A stretch of DNA of 64,000 bases from Brevundimonas terrae (GCF_011761985.1 NZ_JAASQT010000006.1:1-64000); one strand, 5' to 3'. Counted from the first letter of the stretch, positions 35,587-44,790 are shown. Notes: generated by a model from the sequence alone, not told the origin. Program-made: numbers and translations.

Positions 35587-35611
35587 TCCCTTAACGGCGA
35601 TATCCCTTATT

Positions 35612-35632
35612 CACTCCCAACAAGAGGGAGTG
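35612..35632 (+). promoter_or_regulatory. Hairpin covering the gabD ribosome-binding site
   Basis: CACTCCC (35612-35618) pairs perfectly with GGGAGTG (35626-35632) around a 7-nt loop. The 3' arm contains most of the GAGGGAG Shine-Dalgarno sequence five bases or so from the ATG. It could limit translation of gabD. Confidence 0.45.
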
Positions 35633-35636
35633 CGTT

Positions 35637-37079
35637 ATGAGTCAGAATCGCTTTTTGCGTCAGCAGGGCTTCATCAACGGCCAATGGGTCGATGCGGACA
35701 GCGGCGAAACCCTGAGCGTCACCAATCCGGCGACCGGCGAAGTGCTGGGTACGGTTCCCGATATGGGGGCCACCGAGACGCGCCGCGCCATCGAAGCCGC
35801 CCAAAAGGCCATGAAGCCGTGGGCCGCCCGCACAGCCGGTGATCGCGCCAAAATCCTGCGCCGCTGGTTCGAACTGATGATGGAAAATCAGGACGAGCTG
35901 GCCCGCCTTCTGACCTTGGAGCAGGGCAAGAGCCTGACCGAGGCCAAGGGCGAGATCGCCTATGGCGCGGCCTATCTGGAATGGTTCGCCGAAGAGGGTA
36001 AGCGCGCCTATGGCGAGGTGATCCCCACCAATGACAACGGCAAACGTATTGTCACCCTGCGACAGCCCGTCGGGGTGGTGGGCGCGATCACGCCGTGGAA
36101 CTTCCCGTCCTCGATGATTACCCGCAAGATCGGTCCGGCCCTTGCCGCCGGTTGCGCTGTGGTTCTGAAACCCGCCGCCCAGACGCCCTATAGCGCCTAT
36201 GCGCTGGCCGTTCTGGCCGAGGAAGCGGGCCTTCCTGCCGGTCTGTTCAACGTCCTGACTGGCAAGGCCTCGGCCATTGGCGGAGAGATGACCTCCAACG
36301 AGATTGTGCGCAAGATCAGCTTTACCGGCTCGACCGAGGTGGGCCGCACCCTGATGGCGCAGTCCGCATCCAGCATCAAAAAAATGTCGCTGGAACTGGG
36401 CGGCAATGCCCCCTTCATCGTGTTTGACGATGCCGATATCGATGCCGCCGTCGCCGGTGCCACCATCTCCAAATTCCGCAATTCGGGCCAGACCTGCGTC
36501 TGTACCAACCGCTTCTATGTGCAGGCGGGCGTCTATGACGCCTTTGTCGAAAAACTGTGTGCGGCGGCCCAAGCTCTCAAGATCGGCAACGGCCTAGAAG
36601 ACGGCGTGCAGATGGGGCCGCTGATCGACGAGAAAGCCGTCGAGAAGGTCGAGCAGCATCTGTCGGATGCCCTGTCCAAGGGCGCGCGCGTGCTGACGGG
36701 CGGCAACCGTCATGCGCTGGGCCAGACCTTCTTCGAGGCGACCGTCGTGGCCGATGTCACGCAAGAGATGCAGATGTGCCGCGAGGAAACCTTTGGCCCG
36801 CTGGCCGGTGTGGTGAAGTTCGAAACCGAAGAAGAAGCCATTGCCTTGGCCAATGACACCATCTTTGGTCTGGCCGGCTATTTCTACAGCCGCGACATCA
36901 GCCGCATCTGGCGCGTGGCCGAGGCGATGGAAACCGGCATGGTCGGCATCAATACCGGCATCCTTTCCACCGAAGTCGCCCCCTTTGGCGGCATAAAACA
37001 GTCGGGTCTGGGCCGCGAAGGCAGCCGCCACGGTCTCGAAGACTTTATGGAAATCAAATACCTGTGCATGGGCATCTAA
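35637..37079 (+). CDS. gabD: Succinate-semialdehyde dehydrogenase (NAD(P)+)
   Basis: A 480-aa cytoplasmic aldehyde dehydrogenase oxidising succinate semialdehyde to succinate. Catalytic Glu is in LELGGNAPFIVFDDADID and Cys in FRNSGQTCVCTNRFYVQ. Length and the N-terminal sequence (RQQGFINGQWVDADSGETLSVTNPATGE) match GabD closely. A GAGGGAG ribosome-binding site is partly held in a hairpin. The product suits 4-aminobutyrate or related catabolism, though no transaminase gene is adjacent. A related aldehyde substrate cannot be excluded. Confidence 0.92.
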   Translation: MSQNRFLRQQGFINGQWVDADSGETLSVTNPATGEVLGTVPDMGATETRRAIEAAQKAMKPWAARTAGDRAKILRRWFELMMENQDELARLLTLEQGKSLTEAKGEIAYGAAYLEWFAEEGKRAYGEVIPTNDNGKRIVTLRQPVGVVGAITPWNFPSSMITRKIGPALAAGCAVVLKPAAQTPYSAYALAVLAEEAGLPAGLFNVLTGKASAIGGEMTSNEIVRKISFTGSTEVGRTLMAQSASSIKKMSLELGGNAPFIVFDDADIDAAVAGATISKFRNSGQTCVCTNRFYVQAGVYDAFVEKLCAAAQALKIGNGLEDGVQMGPLIDEKAVEKVEQHLSDALSKGARVLTGGNRHALGQTFFEATVVADVTQEMQMCREETFGPLAGVVKFETEEEAIALANDTIFGLAGYFYSRDISRIWRVAEAMETGMVGINTGILSTEVAPFGGIKQSGLGREGSRHGLEDFMEIKYLCMGI

Positions 37080-37142
37080 ACACGATCGTCGTTATTTAGA
37101 CGAACGTCGATCTCTGCAAATCGATTTTCTTCCTGTCAGTCT

Positions 37143-37181
37143 CCCTGATGACGCTCCGCAACAAGACGGAACGCATCAGGG
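37143..37181 (+). other. Stem-loop in the leader of the MHS transporter gene
   Basis: CCCTGATG (37143-37150) pairs perfectly with CATCAGGG (37174-37181). An inner CCG/CGG pairing is possible. It lies 48 bp before the start and has no T-run. Confidence 0.45.
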
Positions 37182-37228
37182 AAACATGGCCGCCTGAGGG
37201 GGTGGCCTTACAGGAAGGGATAACACCT

Positions 37229-38899
37229 ATGACCGACCGCACCCTAAATGGGGCGGACGGGGGTGATCGCACGGTCAAAAAGAATGACCGGCTGGTGATT
37301 GCGGCCTCGTCTGTCGGTACCGTCATCGAATGGTATGATTTTTACCTCTACGGCTCGCTGGCCGCGATTATTTCGTCCCAGTTCTTTTCCGGCGTTAACG
37401 AGACCACCGGCTTTATCTTCGCGCTGATGGCCTTTGCCGCAGGTTTTGCGGTGCGTCCGTTCGGGGCCATCGTCTTTGGACGGATGGGCGACCTTTGGGG
37501 ACGTAAAAACACCTTCCTCGTCACCATGCTTCTGATGGGCCTGTCGACCTTTGTGGTCGGCCTTCTGCCCTCCTATGCCGCCATCGGCATTGCCGCCCCG
37601 ATCATTCTGGTACTGATGCGCCTGATCCAGGGCCTCGCCCTCGGCGGCGAATATGGCGGTGCGGCCACCTATGTCGCCGAACATGCGCCGCACGGTAAGC
37701 GCGGCTTCTACACCTCGTTCATCCAGATCACGGCAACGGTCGGACTGTTGCTAAGCCTGATGGTCATCTTGGGTGTCCGTAGCGCCATCGGCGAGGACGC
37801 CTTCCGCGAATGGGGCTGGCGCATTCCGTTCCTCGTTTCCATCCTGCTTCTGGGTGTGTCGCTGTGGATCCGTCTGAAACTGTCCGAAAGCCCGGCATTC
37901 GCAAAGATGAAGGCCGAGGGCAAGGGTTCAACCAGCCCGCTCAAAGACAGCTTTATGAAATGGCCGAACCTGAAACTGGTCCTGATCGCCCTGTTCGGTC
38001 TGGCCGCGGGTCAGGCTGTGGTCTGGTACACGGGCCAGTTCTACGCCCTGTTCTTCCTTGAAAAAACGCTCAAGGTGGATCCGTCGCTGTCGAACATCAT
38101 GATCGCCACAGCACTGGCTCTGGCCACGCCCTTCTTCATCATCTTCGGCTGGCTGTCGGACAAGATCGGCCGCAAACCCATCATTCTGCTGGGTTGCCTG
38201 CTGGCCGCCCTGACCTATTTCCCGCTGTTCCATGGTCTGACCAAGGCCGCCAATCCGCAACTGGCTGCCGCTGTGGCCTCGTCCCCGATCACGGTTGTGG
38301 CCGATCCGGCCAACTGTAACCTGCAGTTCGACCCTATCGGCGGGACCGTGTTCAACACCTCGTGCGATGTCGTCAAAACCCATCTGGCACGGGCAGGCAT
38401 CAACTATGAAAACGTCGCTGCTCCGGCAGGCACGCTGGCCCATGTCCAGATCGGTGCTGTGACGGTGCAATCATTTGACGGTACCAAACTATCCAAGGCC
38501 GATTTCGACGCCCAGAAGAAAAGCTGGGATGCGGCCCTGACCGCCAGCCTGACCGAGGCGGGCTATCCGGCCAAGGCCGACAGTGCACAGGTGAACAAGC
38601 CGGTGGTGATCGCCATCCTGTTCATCCTCGTCCTGTATGTGACCATGGTTTACGGGCCGATTGCAGCGGCTCTGGTCGAGATGTTCCCGACCAATGTGCG
38701 CTACACCTCCATGTCATTGCCCTATCACATCGGTAATGGCTGGTTCGGCGGCTTCCTGCCCACCACCGCCTTCGCCATGGTCGCGGCCACCGGCAATATC
38801 TATTACGGCCTGTGGTATCCGATCGTGATTGCGGTGCTGACCTTCATCATCGGCGTGATCTTCGTCAAGGAAGGCAAGAATGTGAACATCCACGACTAG
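37229..38899 (+). CDS. MHS-family major facilitator transporter
   Basis: A 556-aa inner-membrane secondary transporter of the metabolite:H+ symporter type. It has the first-helix pattern SSVGTVIEWYDFYLYGSL, the loop FGRMGDLWGRKNTFLVTMLLMG, LRLIQGLALGGEYGGAATYVAEHAP and the second-half SDKIGRKPIILLGC. An unusual extracytoplasmic insertion of about 115 residues, with two Cys (ANCNLQF, NTSCDVV), sits between later helices. The start at 37229 follows GGAAGG; a longer in-frame start at 37148 would have an uncharacteristic tail and lie in the leader stem-loop. Relatives move dicarboxylates, proline/betaine or shikimate; the substrate is unknown. Confidence 0.88.
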   Translation: MTDRTLNGADGGDRTVKKNDRLVIAASSVGTVIEWYDFYLYGSLAAIISSQFFSGVNETTGFIFALMAFAAGFAVRPFGAIVFGRMGDLWGRKNTFLVTMLLMGLSTFVVGLLPSYAAIGIAAPIILVLMRLIQGLALGGEYGGAATYVAEHAPHGKRGFYTSFIQITATVGLLLSLMVILGVRSAIGEDAFREWGWRIPFLVSILLLGVSLWIRLKLSESPAFAKMKAEGKGSTSPLKDSFMKWPNLKLVLIALFGLAAGQAVVWYTGQFYALFFLEKTLKVDPSLSNIMIATALALATPFFIIFGWLSDKIGRKPIILLGCLLAALTYFPLFHGLTKAANPQLAAAVASSPITVVADPANCNLQFDPIGGTVFNTSCDVVKTHLARAGINYENVAAPAGTLAHVQIGAVTVQSFDGTKLSKADFDAQKKSWDAALTASLTEAGYPAKADSAQVNKPVVIAILFILVLYVTMVYGPIAAALVEMFPTNVRYTSMSLPYHIGNGWFGGFLPTTAFAMVAATGNIYYGLWYPIVIAVLTFIIGVIFVKEGKNVNIHD

Positions 38900-38922
38900 G
38901 CGGAACACATTCCAAACCTTGG

Positions 38923-38952
38923 GGGCGGGCCGGTAATCGGCCCGCCCTTTTT
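38923..38952 (+). terminator. Terminator of the MHS transporter gene
   Basis: GGGCGGGCCG (38923-38932) pairs perfectly with CGGCCCGCCC (38938-38947) around GTAAT and is followed by five T residues. It ends 64 bp before the sensor-kinase start. Confidence 0.9.
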
Positions 38953-39016
38953 GGGCCTTATGGTCGTAGCCACCCTCTTTTCCCTTGTCGTGCCCGCCAT
39001 AGAAGGCCCAGATGCC

Positions 39017-42000
39017 ATGATGTTCAGCTTTGCAACACTGGCCATGACCGTGGCCTATATGGCCGCGCTGTTCGCCATCGCCTGGTGGTACGAACGCCCC
39101 GCCATCAAGGCCAAGGGCGCAGGCCTTATGGGGCCAAGCCTCTATGCGCTGTCGCTGGCCATCTATTGCACATCATGGACCTATTACGGGGCGGTCGGTA
39201 CGGCCTCGCGTGATGGCTGGGACTATCTGCCCATCTATATCGGCCCCGCCATCGGGCTGACCCTGCTCTTTCCGCTGTGGCGGCGCATAGCGTCTGCGGC
39301 CAGACGCGCCAATGTCGGCTCCATCGCCGACTTCATCTCTGCGCGCTATGGCAAAAGTCCGGTTCTGGGGGCGGCGGTCACGCTCGTCGCCATTCTGGGT
39401 TCACTGCCCTATATCGCCCTGCAACTGCGCTCGCTCTCCATGGCCGGAGAGATGCTGAACGTGAACAGCCCTGTGGCCGGTTCGGAAAACCTGACCGTGC
39501 TTATTCTGGCGGCGGTTCTGGCGGGGTTCACCATCCTGTTCGGTGCCCGCCGCACGGACCTGACCGAGCATAACCGTGGCCTGATCCAAGCCATCGGCGT
39601 GGAATCCATCGTCAAGCTGGGTGCGCTTCTGGCGGTAGCGGTATTCGCGGTCCTGCTTTTGACCAAGGCCCCACAGCCGCTCGACGCCTTCGTATCGGGT
39701 CTGGATGACCTGTCCCGCTGGCCCCAGACCGATGCCCGCTTCTGGGCCATTACCCTTGTGGCGACACTGGCCATCTTCTGCCTGCCGCGCCAATTCCACG
39801 TCGGCTTTGTCGAAGGCGGTGCGCCCGACGAGATGCGCCGCGCCCGCTGGATTTTCCCGCTTTATCTGTGCCTGACATCGCTGGCCGTTTTGCCTCTGGT
39901 CGCGGCAGGCAGCCTGACACTGACAGATACCAATCCCGATCTTCTGGTTCTGGCCCTGCCCTATACCCACCAGCAAAGCCTGCTGACCGCCATAGTGTTT
40001 GTAGGCGGGTTTTCGGCCGCAACCGCCATGGTGATTATCGAAACCGTGGCCCTGTCGGCCATGGTGTCCAACAACCTTGTCCTGCCGCTCCTCAGCGCCC
40101 GTCGCGGCCGGTCAGATAACCGCCAGTCCATCCCGGTGGGCGCGATGGCCAGCAAGATTCTGAACGTCCGTCGCATGGCCATTATCGCCATCCTGTTTCT
40201 GGGCTGGCTGTATTATCTGGCCATGGACCCGTCATCGGGGTTGGCCGATATGGGGCTGGTGTCCTTTGCCGCGCTGGCACAACTGGCACCGGCCCTGTTC
40301 GGTGCCGTTCTATGGCGCGGTGGACAAAGCCGTGGTGCCATAGCGGGCCTCGGCATCGGCATGCTCGTCTGGTTCTTCATGCTGGCCGTGCCGCAACTGG
40401 CACCCGACCTGCTCTTCAATATGCATCACATCTTTGGACTGGAAGACCCGTTTGCCGCAGGCGTTTTCCTGTCTCTGGGCTTGAATCTGGGCGTCTATGT
40501 TGTCGTCTCGCGCCGCTCTGCGCCCCGCCTGATCGACCGTGTACAGGCCCGCGCCTTTGTCGATCACAAAGAGGCCGAGTGGCTGGAGGGGCGCGGCCAT
40601 TTGTCGGGCGCTTCGGTTCAGGACCTGAAGGTTCTGGTAGCGCGCTTCATCGGTCAGGAACGCGCCGACAACGCATTTCAGGCGTGGGCGGACGAAGTCG
40701 GCGTGCCTTTGAAAAACAGCGACCCCGCCGGTGCCGGTCTGGCCCGCGCCGCCGAGCGCATGTTGGCGGGGGCCGTGGGGGCCGTGGCTGCACGACGTGT
40801 GATCGGCGCGGCCCTGTCGGGCGGAGGCCGTGCCCCCGAAGACGTGGTGCGGATGCTGGACGAAGCCTCGCAGGCCGTACAGTTCAACCGCCAGCTCTTG
40901 CTGACCACGCTCGACAATATCGATCAGGGCGTGGTGGTGGTGGATGACGATCTGCGTCTGGTGGCGTGGAACCATCCCTATATCGAGATGTTCAACCTGC
41001 CCGCCGGTTTCCTGCATGTGGGCATGCCGATTGCCTCGGTCTATCGCTACAATGCCGAGCATGGCGAACGTGATCTGGTCGATGGCGATGTCGAGAACTG
41101 GATCGAGCGCCGACTAGAGGCCCTGCACCGTCGCCAGCGCCACTTCCATGAGCGCGAAATGTCGGACGGCCGTATTCTGCAAGCGGTCGGCGAGCCATTA
41201 CCGGGCGGGGCCTATGTCACCTCCTATACCGACATTACCGACCTGCGCCGCGCCGCCCGCGAACTGAAAGAGGCCAATGAGCGACTGGAAGGCCGTGTCG
41301 CCGAGCGCACCACCCAGCTTAAAGCCGCTCTGGACATGGCCGAGCAGGCGACCGCCTCCAAGACCCGTTTTCTGGCCGCCGCCAGCCATGATCTGTTGCA
41401 ACCCCTACACGCCGCGCGTCTGTTCATTGCCGCCCTGCGCGAGGACGAGGCTGTCGCCAACAGCCAGTCGCAAACCCTCGCCATCAATGCCGACCGCTCG
41501 ATCGAGAGCGCCCACCGTCTTCTGACGGCCCTTTTGAACCTGTCCAAGCTGGAAGCCGGTGGCGTTGACCCCAGTGTCGCGCCCATGGCCCTGAACCAGT
41601 TGTTCAACGACATCGCCCGCGAGTTCACCCCTATGGCCGAGGCCAAGGGGCTCGAACTGCGTGTCCATCCGACTCGCGTGTGGATTATGACCGACAAGGA
41701 CTTGCTGCGTTCCATGCTGCAAAACCTTGTCGCCAATGCCATCCGTTATACGGACAAGGGCGCGGTTCTGGTCGGTGCCCGCCGCCATGAGGACCGGATC
41801 GATATCATCGTCGCCGATACCGGACGCGGGATTCCCGAAGAGGCGCGGGCGCGTATTTTCGGCGAGTTTGTCCGCCTGCCCGGTGCGCCGGTCGATGAAC
41901 CGGGTGTGGGTCTGGGTCTGGCCATTGTCAGACGCCTGTCAGAGCTTCTGGGGCATCCGGTATCGCTGAAATCGGTTATCGGGCGCGGATCGGTGTTTCG

Positions 42001-42415
42001 TATCTCCACCCCGCGCACCACCGCCGTCACAACTCCCGCCGATGCCGCTCCGGCCTCGCATACCCCCTTGTCCGGCAAGCGGGTGCTGTGCGTGGATAAC
42101 GAGCCGGCCATTATCGAGGCGATGGGAAGCTTGCTGAAACGCTGGGGGGCCGTACCTGTGCTGGCCAGCTCTGCCGCCGAGGTCGAGGCGATGGATGGTC
42201 CGTTCGATGCGGCGATTGTCGATCTGCATCTGGATATCGGCCAACCTGACGGACTGAGTGTGGTCAGGATGTTGCGCCAACGCGGCGTCAAGCGCATCGC
42301 CCTGATGACCGCTTCCTCGCAGGAAAAACTGGCCGAGCAAGCCTCTGATGCCGGTGCCACCCTGATGGCCAAACCCGTCAAACCGGCCAGCCTGAAGGCA
42401 TTCTTGAGTGGGTGA
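39017..42415 (+). CDS. crbS: CrbS-like hybrid sensor histidine kinase with sodium:solute symporter domain
   Basis: A 1132-aa membrane kinase. An N-terminal SSS (sodium:solute symporter-like) domain of about 12-13 helices (to about residue 500) is followed by a linker and a PAS-like domain (LLLTTLDNIDQGVVVVDDDLRLVAWN). A coiled coil leads to the H-box RFLAAASHDLLQPLHAARLF, HATPase (NLVANAIRYTDKG, DTGRGIPE, GVGLGLAIV) and a C-terminal receiver (CVDNEPA, AIVDLHLDIGQPDG, MAKPVKP). This order is that of CrbS/CbrA-type kinases. Together with crbR and acs nearby it suggests the acetate switch. The start at 39017 has AGAAGG ten bases upstream; the frame is open to 38951. Confidence 0.9.
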   Translation: MMFSFATLAMTVAYMAALFAIAWWYERPAIKAKGAGLMGPSLYALSLAIYCTSWTYYGAVGTASRDGWDYLPIYIGPAIGLTLLFPLWRRIASAARRANVGSIADFISARYGKSPVLGAAVTLVAILGSLPYIALQLRSLSMAGEMLNVNSPVAGSENLTVLILAAVLAGFTILFGARRTDLTEHNRGLIQAIGVESIVKLGALLAVAVFAVLLLTKAPQPLDAFVSGLDDLSRWPQTDARFWAITLVATLAIFCLPRQFHVGFVEGGAPDEMRRARWIFPLYLCLTSLAVLPLVAAGSLTLTDTNPDLLVLALPYTHQQSLLTAIVFVGGFSAATAMVIIETVALSAMVSNNLVLPLLSARRGRSDNRQSIPVGAMASKILNVRRMAIIAILFLGWLYYLAMDPSSGLADMGLVSFAALAQLAPALFGAVLWRGGQSRGAIAGLGIGMLVWFFMLAVPQLAPDLLFNMHHIFGLEDPFAAGVFLSLGLNLGVYVVVSRRSAPRLIDRVQARAFVDHKEAEWLEGRGHLSGASVQDLKVLVARFIGQERADNAFQAWADEVGVPLKNSDPAGAGLARAAERMLAGAVGAVAARRVIGAALSGGGRAPEDVVRMLDEASQAVQFNRQLLLTTLDNIDQGVVVVDDDLRLVAWNHPYIEMFNLPAGFLHVGMPIASVYRYNAEHGERDLVDGDVENWIERRLEALHRRQRHFHEREMSDGRILQAVGEPLPGGAYVTSYTDITDLRRAARELKEANERLEGRVAERTTQLKAALDMAEQATASKTRFLAAASHDLLQPLHAARLFIAALREDEAVANSQSQTLAINADRSIESAHRLLTALLNLSKLEAGGVDPSVAPMALNQLFNDIAREFTPMAEAKGLELRVHPTRVWIMTDKDLLRSMLQNLVANAIRYTDKGAVLVGARRHEDRIDIIVADTGRGIPEEARARIFGEFVRLPGAPVDEPGVGLGLAIVRRLSELLGHPVSLKSVIGRGSVFRISTPRTTAVTTPADAAPASHTPLSGKRVLCVDNEPAIIEAMGSLLKRWGAVPVLASSAAEVEAMDGPFDAAIVDLHLDIGQPDGLSVVRMLRQRGVKRIALMTASSQEKLAEQASDAGATLMAKPVKPASLKAFLSG

Positions 42416-42541
42416 CCGCTCGCGCGGTCACGCCCTATCGCTCGCCGCGCGGCGGCTCGCTGCTTGAGGGCTTTCTTGATTTAGGATCGCGTGGGCGATC
42501 GCGCCTTACGCTCGCCTCGCGGAGGCTCGCTGCTTGAGGGC
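42412..42541. repeat. Two-unit structured repeat between convergent crbS and crbR
   Basis: Each unit has a variable hairpin (42412-42431, GTGACCG/CGGTCAC; 42485-42500, GATCGC/GCGATC) followed by a nearly constant 33-bp segment (42439-42471 and 42509-42541; 31 of 33 identical). The constant segment forms a hairpin GCCGC-GCG-GCGGC in unit 1 and GCCTC-GCG-GAGGC in unit 2. The only two differences are at paired positions (G47-C53 becomes T-A), so pairing is kept. The first hairpin overlaps the crbS stop codon. Confidence 0.8.
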
Positions 42542-42550
42542 ATTATCCAT

Positions 42551-42590
42551 AACCTTCACAGACCGCGTTTTGGCGCGATCTGTGAAGGTT
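42551..42590. terminator. Long hairpin, possible bidirectional terminator of crbS and crbR
   Basis: AACCTTCACAGA (42551-42562) pairs perfectly with TCTGTGAAGGTT (42579-42590). A CGCG/CGCG inner helix extends it past one mismatch. There is no T-run on either side, so termination is not certain. Confidence 0.5.
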
Positions 42591-42599
42591 CGGCGCTAC

Positions 42600-43217
42600 T
42601 CAGCCCAGATCAATCTGCTGGGACAGGATGACCGCCTGCGTGCGGTTCTGGACGCCCAGTTTGCGGAATACGCTGGTCAGGTGGGCCTTGATGGTGGCTT
42701 CGGTCACGCCGAGGTCATAGGCGATCTGCTTGTTCAGACGGCCCGCCTTCAGGCCTTCCAGAATACGCAGTTGTGACGGGGTCAGGCTGGCGATCCGGCT
42801 TTGCAGATCGGCTTCCTCGCCCTCGGCCTCGCCGACGTCCGGTGCCCATGTCTCGCCTTCCATGATCTGGCCAATCGCCTCGACCATTGTTTCCAGCGAT
42901 GCGGACTTGGGAATAAAGCCCGACGCCCCGACCGCCAGCGCATGACGCACCGTATGCGGCTCCTCGCTGGCCGACACCACGACTACAGGCACGGCAGGAT
43001 GGTTGGCACGGACCAGATTCAGGCCCGTCATCCCTTCGACATCCGACAGTTTGAGATCCAGCAGCATCAGGTCCACCGTCCCTGCATTCAGGGCGGCCTC
43101 GGCCTCGGCAAAGCTGGAACATTCCACCACACTGGCATCCGGTCGTGCTTTTCGCACAGCCGAGACCAGCGCCTCACGGAAGAGAGGGTGATCGTCCGCG
43201 ACGACGATTCTGTCCAT
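42600..43217 (-). CDS. crbR: CrbR-like LuxR-family response regulator
   Basis: A 205-aa regulator. The receiver has VVADDHPLFRE, phospho-acceptor D54 in MLLDLKLSDVEG and a Ser/Lys pair (VVVSASEE; GFIPKSAS). The C-terminal LuxR helix-turn-helix is LTPSQLRILEGLKAGRLNKQIAYDLGVTEATIKAHLTSVFRKLGV. The start at 43217 has a GGAAGGA ribosome-binding site. Convergent with crbS and divergent from the porin-acs pair, it is the likely output regulator for acs. Two dyads in the divergent region are candidate binding sites. Confidence 0.88.
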   Translation of the reverse strand: MDRIVVADDHPLFREALVSAVRKARPDASVVECSSFAEAEAALNAGTVDLMLLDLKLSDVEGMTGLNLVRANHPAVPVVVVSASEEPHTVRHALAVGASGFIPKSASLETMVEAIGQIMEGETWAPDVGEAEGEEADLQSRIASLTPSQLRILEGLKAGRLNKQIAYDLGVTEATIKAHLTSVFRKLGVQNRTQAVILSQQIDLG

Positions 43218-43256
43218 GGATGTCCTTCCATCAAATGATACCGAGGCTTGCCCGAC

Positions 43257-43306
43257 TGTCATGGCGACAGAATGACATGCACCGACTTTGGTCGAGATTA
43301 GACCAA
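43257..43306. promoter_or_regulatory. Two perfect dyads upstream of the porin-acs operon
   Basis: TGTCAT-N9-ATGACA spans 43257-43277 and TTGGTC-N7-GACCAA spans 43288-43306. Both are perfect. They lie between divergent crbR and the porin gene, 80-130 bp upstream of the porin start. They are candidate sites for CrbR or another regulator. Confidence 0.5.
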
Positions 43307-43386
43307 TGGCTAGATGTCGCAAACCGTTGCAACGCGAAAAGGTGACAATCGGAGACCTGCAAAAGTTCAGGCCCGGGAGGAAACCT

Positions 43387-44754
43387 ATGGATAAACACCG
43401 CCTTTTGGGCGGGGTGGCCGCGTTCGCGCTCCTTGGCGCGTCTGTAGCCTATGCTCCGCATGTGCAAGCCCAGGACACCACTGCGGCGCTCGAAGCCCGC
43501 ATCGCCCTGCTCGAAGCCGAGTTGAACAGCCTGAAATCCGAGATTCGTTCTGCCCGTAGCGAGCAACAGGTCCAGAATCGCGCCCTGAACGACACCATCA
43601 TCCGCATCGAACAACGGCCCCAGCCGGTGGCGCTGGCCGAGGCCCCCCGTCCTGCTGACGGTTTCCGTATCGGGGACCATACGATCAAGCTCGGCGGCTT
43701 CATCAAGGCCGACGTCAACATCTCGCGCTACAGCGATGGCGATATTCCCTCTGGCGATCTGGGCCGTGACTTCTATCTGCCGTCCTCCATTCCGGTTGGC
43801 GGAACATCCGAAGGCGCCGCCACCGATTTCAACGCCCGCCAGACCCGTTTCTGGCTGACCTCCGATGGCGAGGTCGGCGGCCACAAGGTCGGTGCCCGTA
43901 TCGAGATGGATTTTCAGGCCTTGCCGGGCAGCGGCGACCACCGCACCACCAATGCCTCATCACCCGCGCTTCGCCGTGCCTTTGTCACCATCGACAACTG
44001 GCTGATCGGTCAGGAATGGTCGAACTTCCAGAACCTCAACGTCCTGCCCGAAACCGCCGACTATCTCGGCGCGAGCGAGGGCATGATCCTGTCGCGCCAG
44101 GTTCAGGTCCGCTATACGCGCGGCCCGCTGTCGGTTTCGGTCGAAAACCCCGAAACCACCCTGACGCCGTTTGGCGGTGGCGCACGCATCATTGCCGACG
44201 ACAATGCCCTGCCCGACATCACCGCCCGCTATGCACATGTGCGTCCGTGGGGCGAGGTGCAGTTGGCCGGTCTGGTCCGACAGCTCAAATATGAAAACCC
44301 TGCCAGTGCCATCGATAGCTCGACCTATAGCTGGGGTCTGTCGGCCTCGGCCAAGTTCAAGCTGGGCGCATCCGACGATATCCGTCTGATGCTGACCGGC
44401 GGCGAAGGCATTGGCCGTTATGTCGGCCTGAATCTGGCCAATGACGGAGTGCTGGATGCGTCCGGCGATATCGAGGCCATCGGGGTCTTGGCCGGTTATG
44501 CCGCCTATCGCCATGTGTGGCAGCCGAACTGGCGCTCCAGCTTCATCCTGTCCCATCAGGAAATCGACAATCCCGAAGCCCTGACGGGACTGTCCGTCAA
44601 CCGTTCAGCCTCAAGCGCTCGCGCAAACCTGATCTGGACACCATTGACGGGCGTCGATGTCGGTGCCGAACTGATGTTCGGAAAACGGGAACTCCAGAGC
44701 GGTCAAAGCGGTGACATGAACCGTCTCAGCCTGTTCGCCAAATACGGCTTTTAA
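43387..44754 (+). CDS. DcaP-like trimeric outer-membrane porin
   Basis: A 455-aa outer-membrane protein. The signal peptide ends about residue 32 (APHVQAQ). A periplasmic coiled coil follows (ALEARIALLEAELNSLKSEIRSARSEQQ), then a beta-barrel starting at IKLGGFIKADVNISRYSDG and ending RLSLFAKYGF with C-terminal Phe. This layout matches DcaP-type porins, which pass carboxylates. ATG 43387 follows GGGAGGA; longer in-frame starts lack support. It sits 36 bp before acs with no terminator, so the two probably form one operon. Uptake of acetate or related acids is an inference. Confidence 0.85.
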   Translation: MDKHRLLGGVAAFALLGASVAYAPHVQAQDTTAALEARIALLEAELNSLKSEIRSARSEQQVQNRALNDTIIRIEQRPQPVALAEAPRPADGFRIGDHTIKLGGFIKADVNISRYSDGDIPSGDLGRDFYLPSSIPVGGTSEGAATDFNARQTRFWLTSDGEVGGHKVGARIEMDFQALPGSGDHRTTNASSPALRRAFVTIDNWLIGQEWSNFQNLNVLPETADYLGASEGMILSRQVQVRYTRGPLSVSVENPETTLTPFGGGARIIADDNALPDITARYAHVRPWGEVQLAGLVRQLKYENPASAIDSSTYSWGLSASAKFKLGASDDIRLMLTGGEGIGRYVGLNLANDGVLDASGDIEAIGVLAGYAAYRHVWQPNWRSSFILSHQEIDNPEALTGLSVNRSASSARANLIWTPLTGVDVGAELMFGKRELQSGQSGDMNRLSLFAKYGF

Positions 44755-44790
44755 GCCGCAATAAAAGTAAAAGTCATCGGGAGAAAACGC

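Noticed and set aside
42412..42541. CRISPR array
   Set aside because: Only two units, each made of hairpins with no uniform repeat-spacer pattern and no cas genes nearby.
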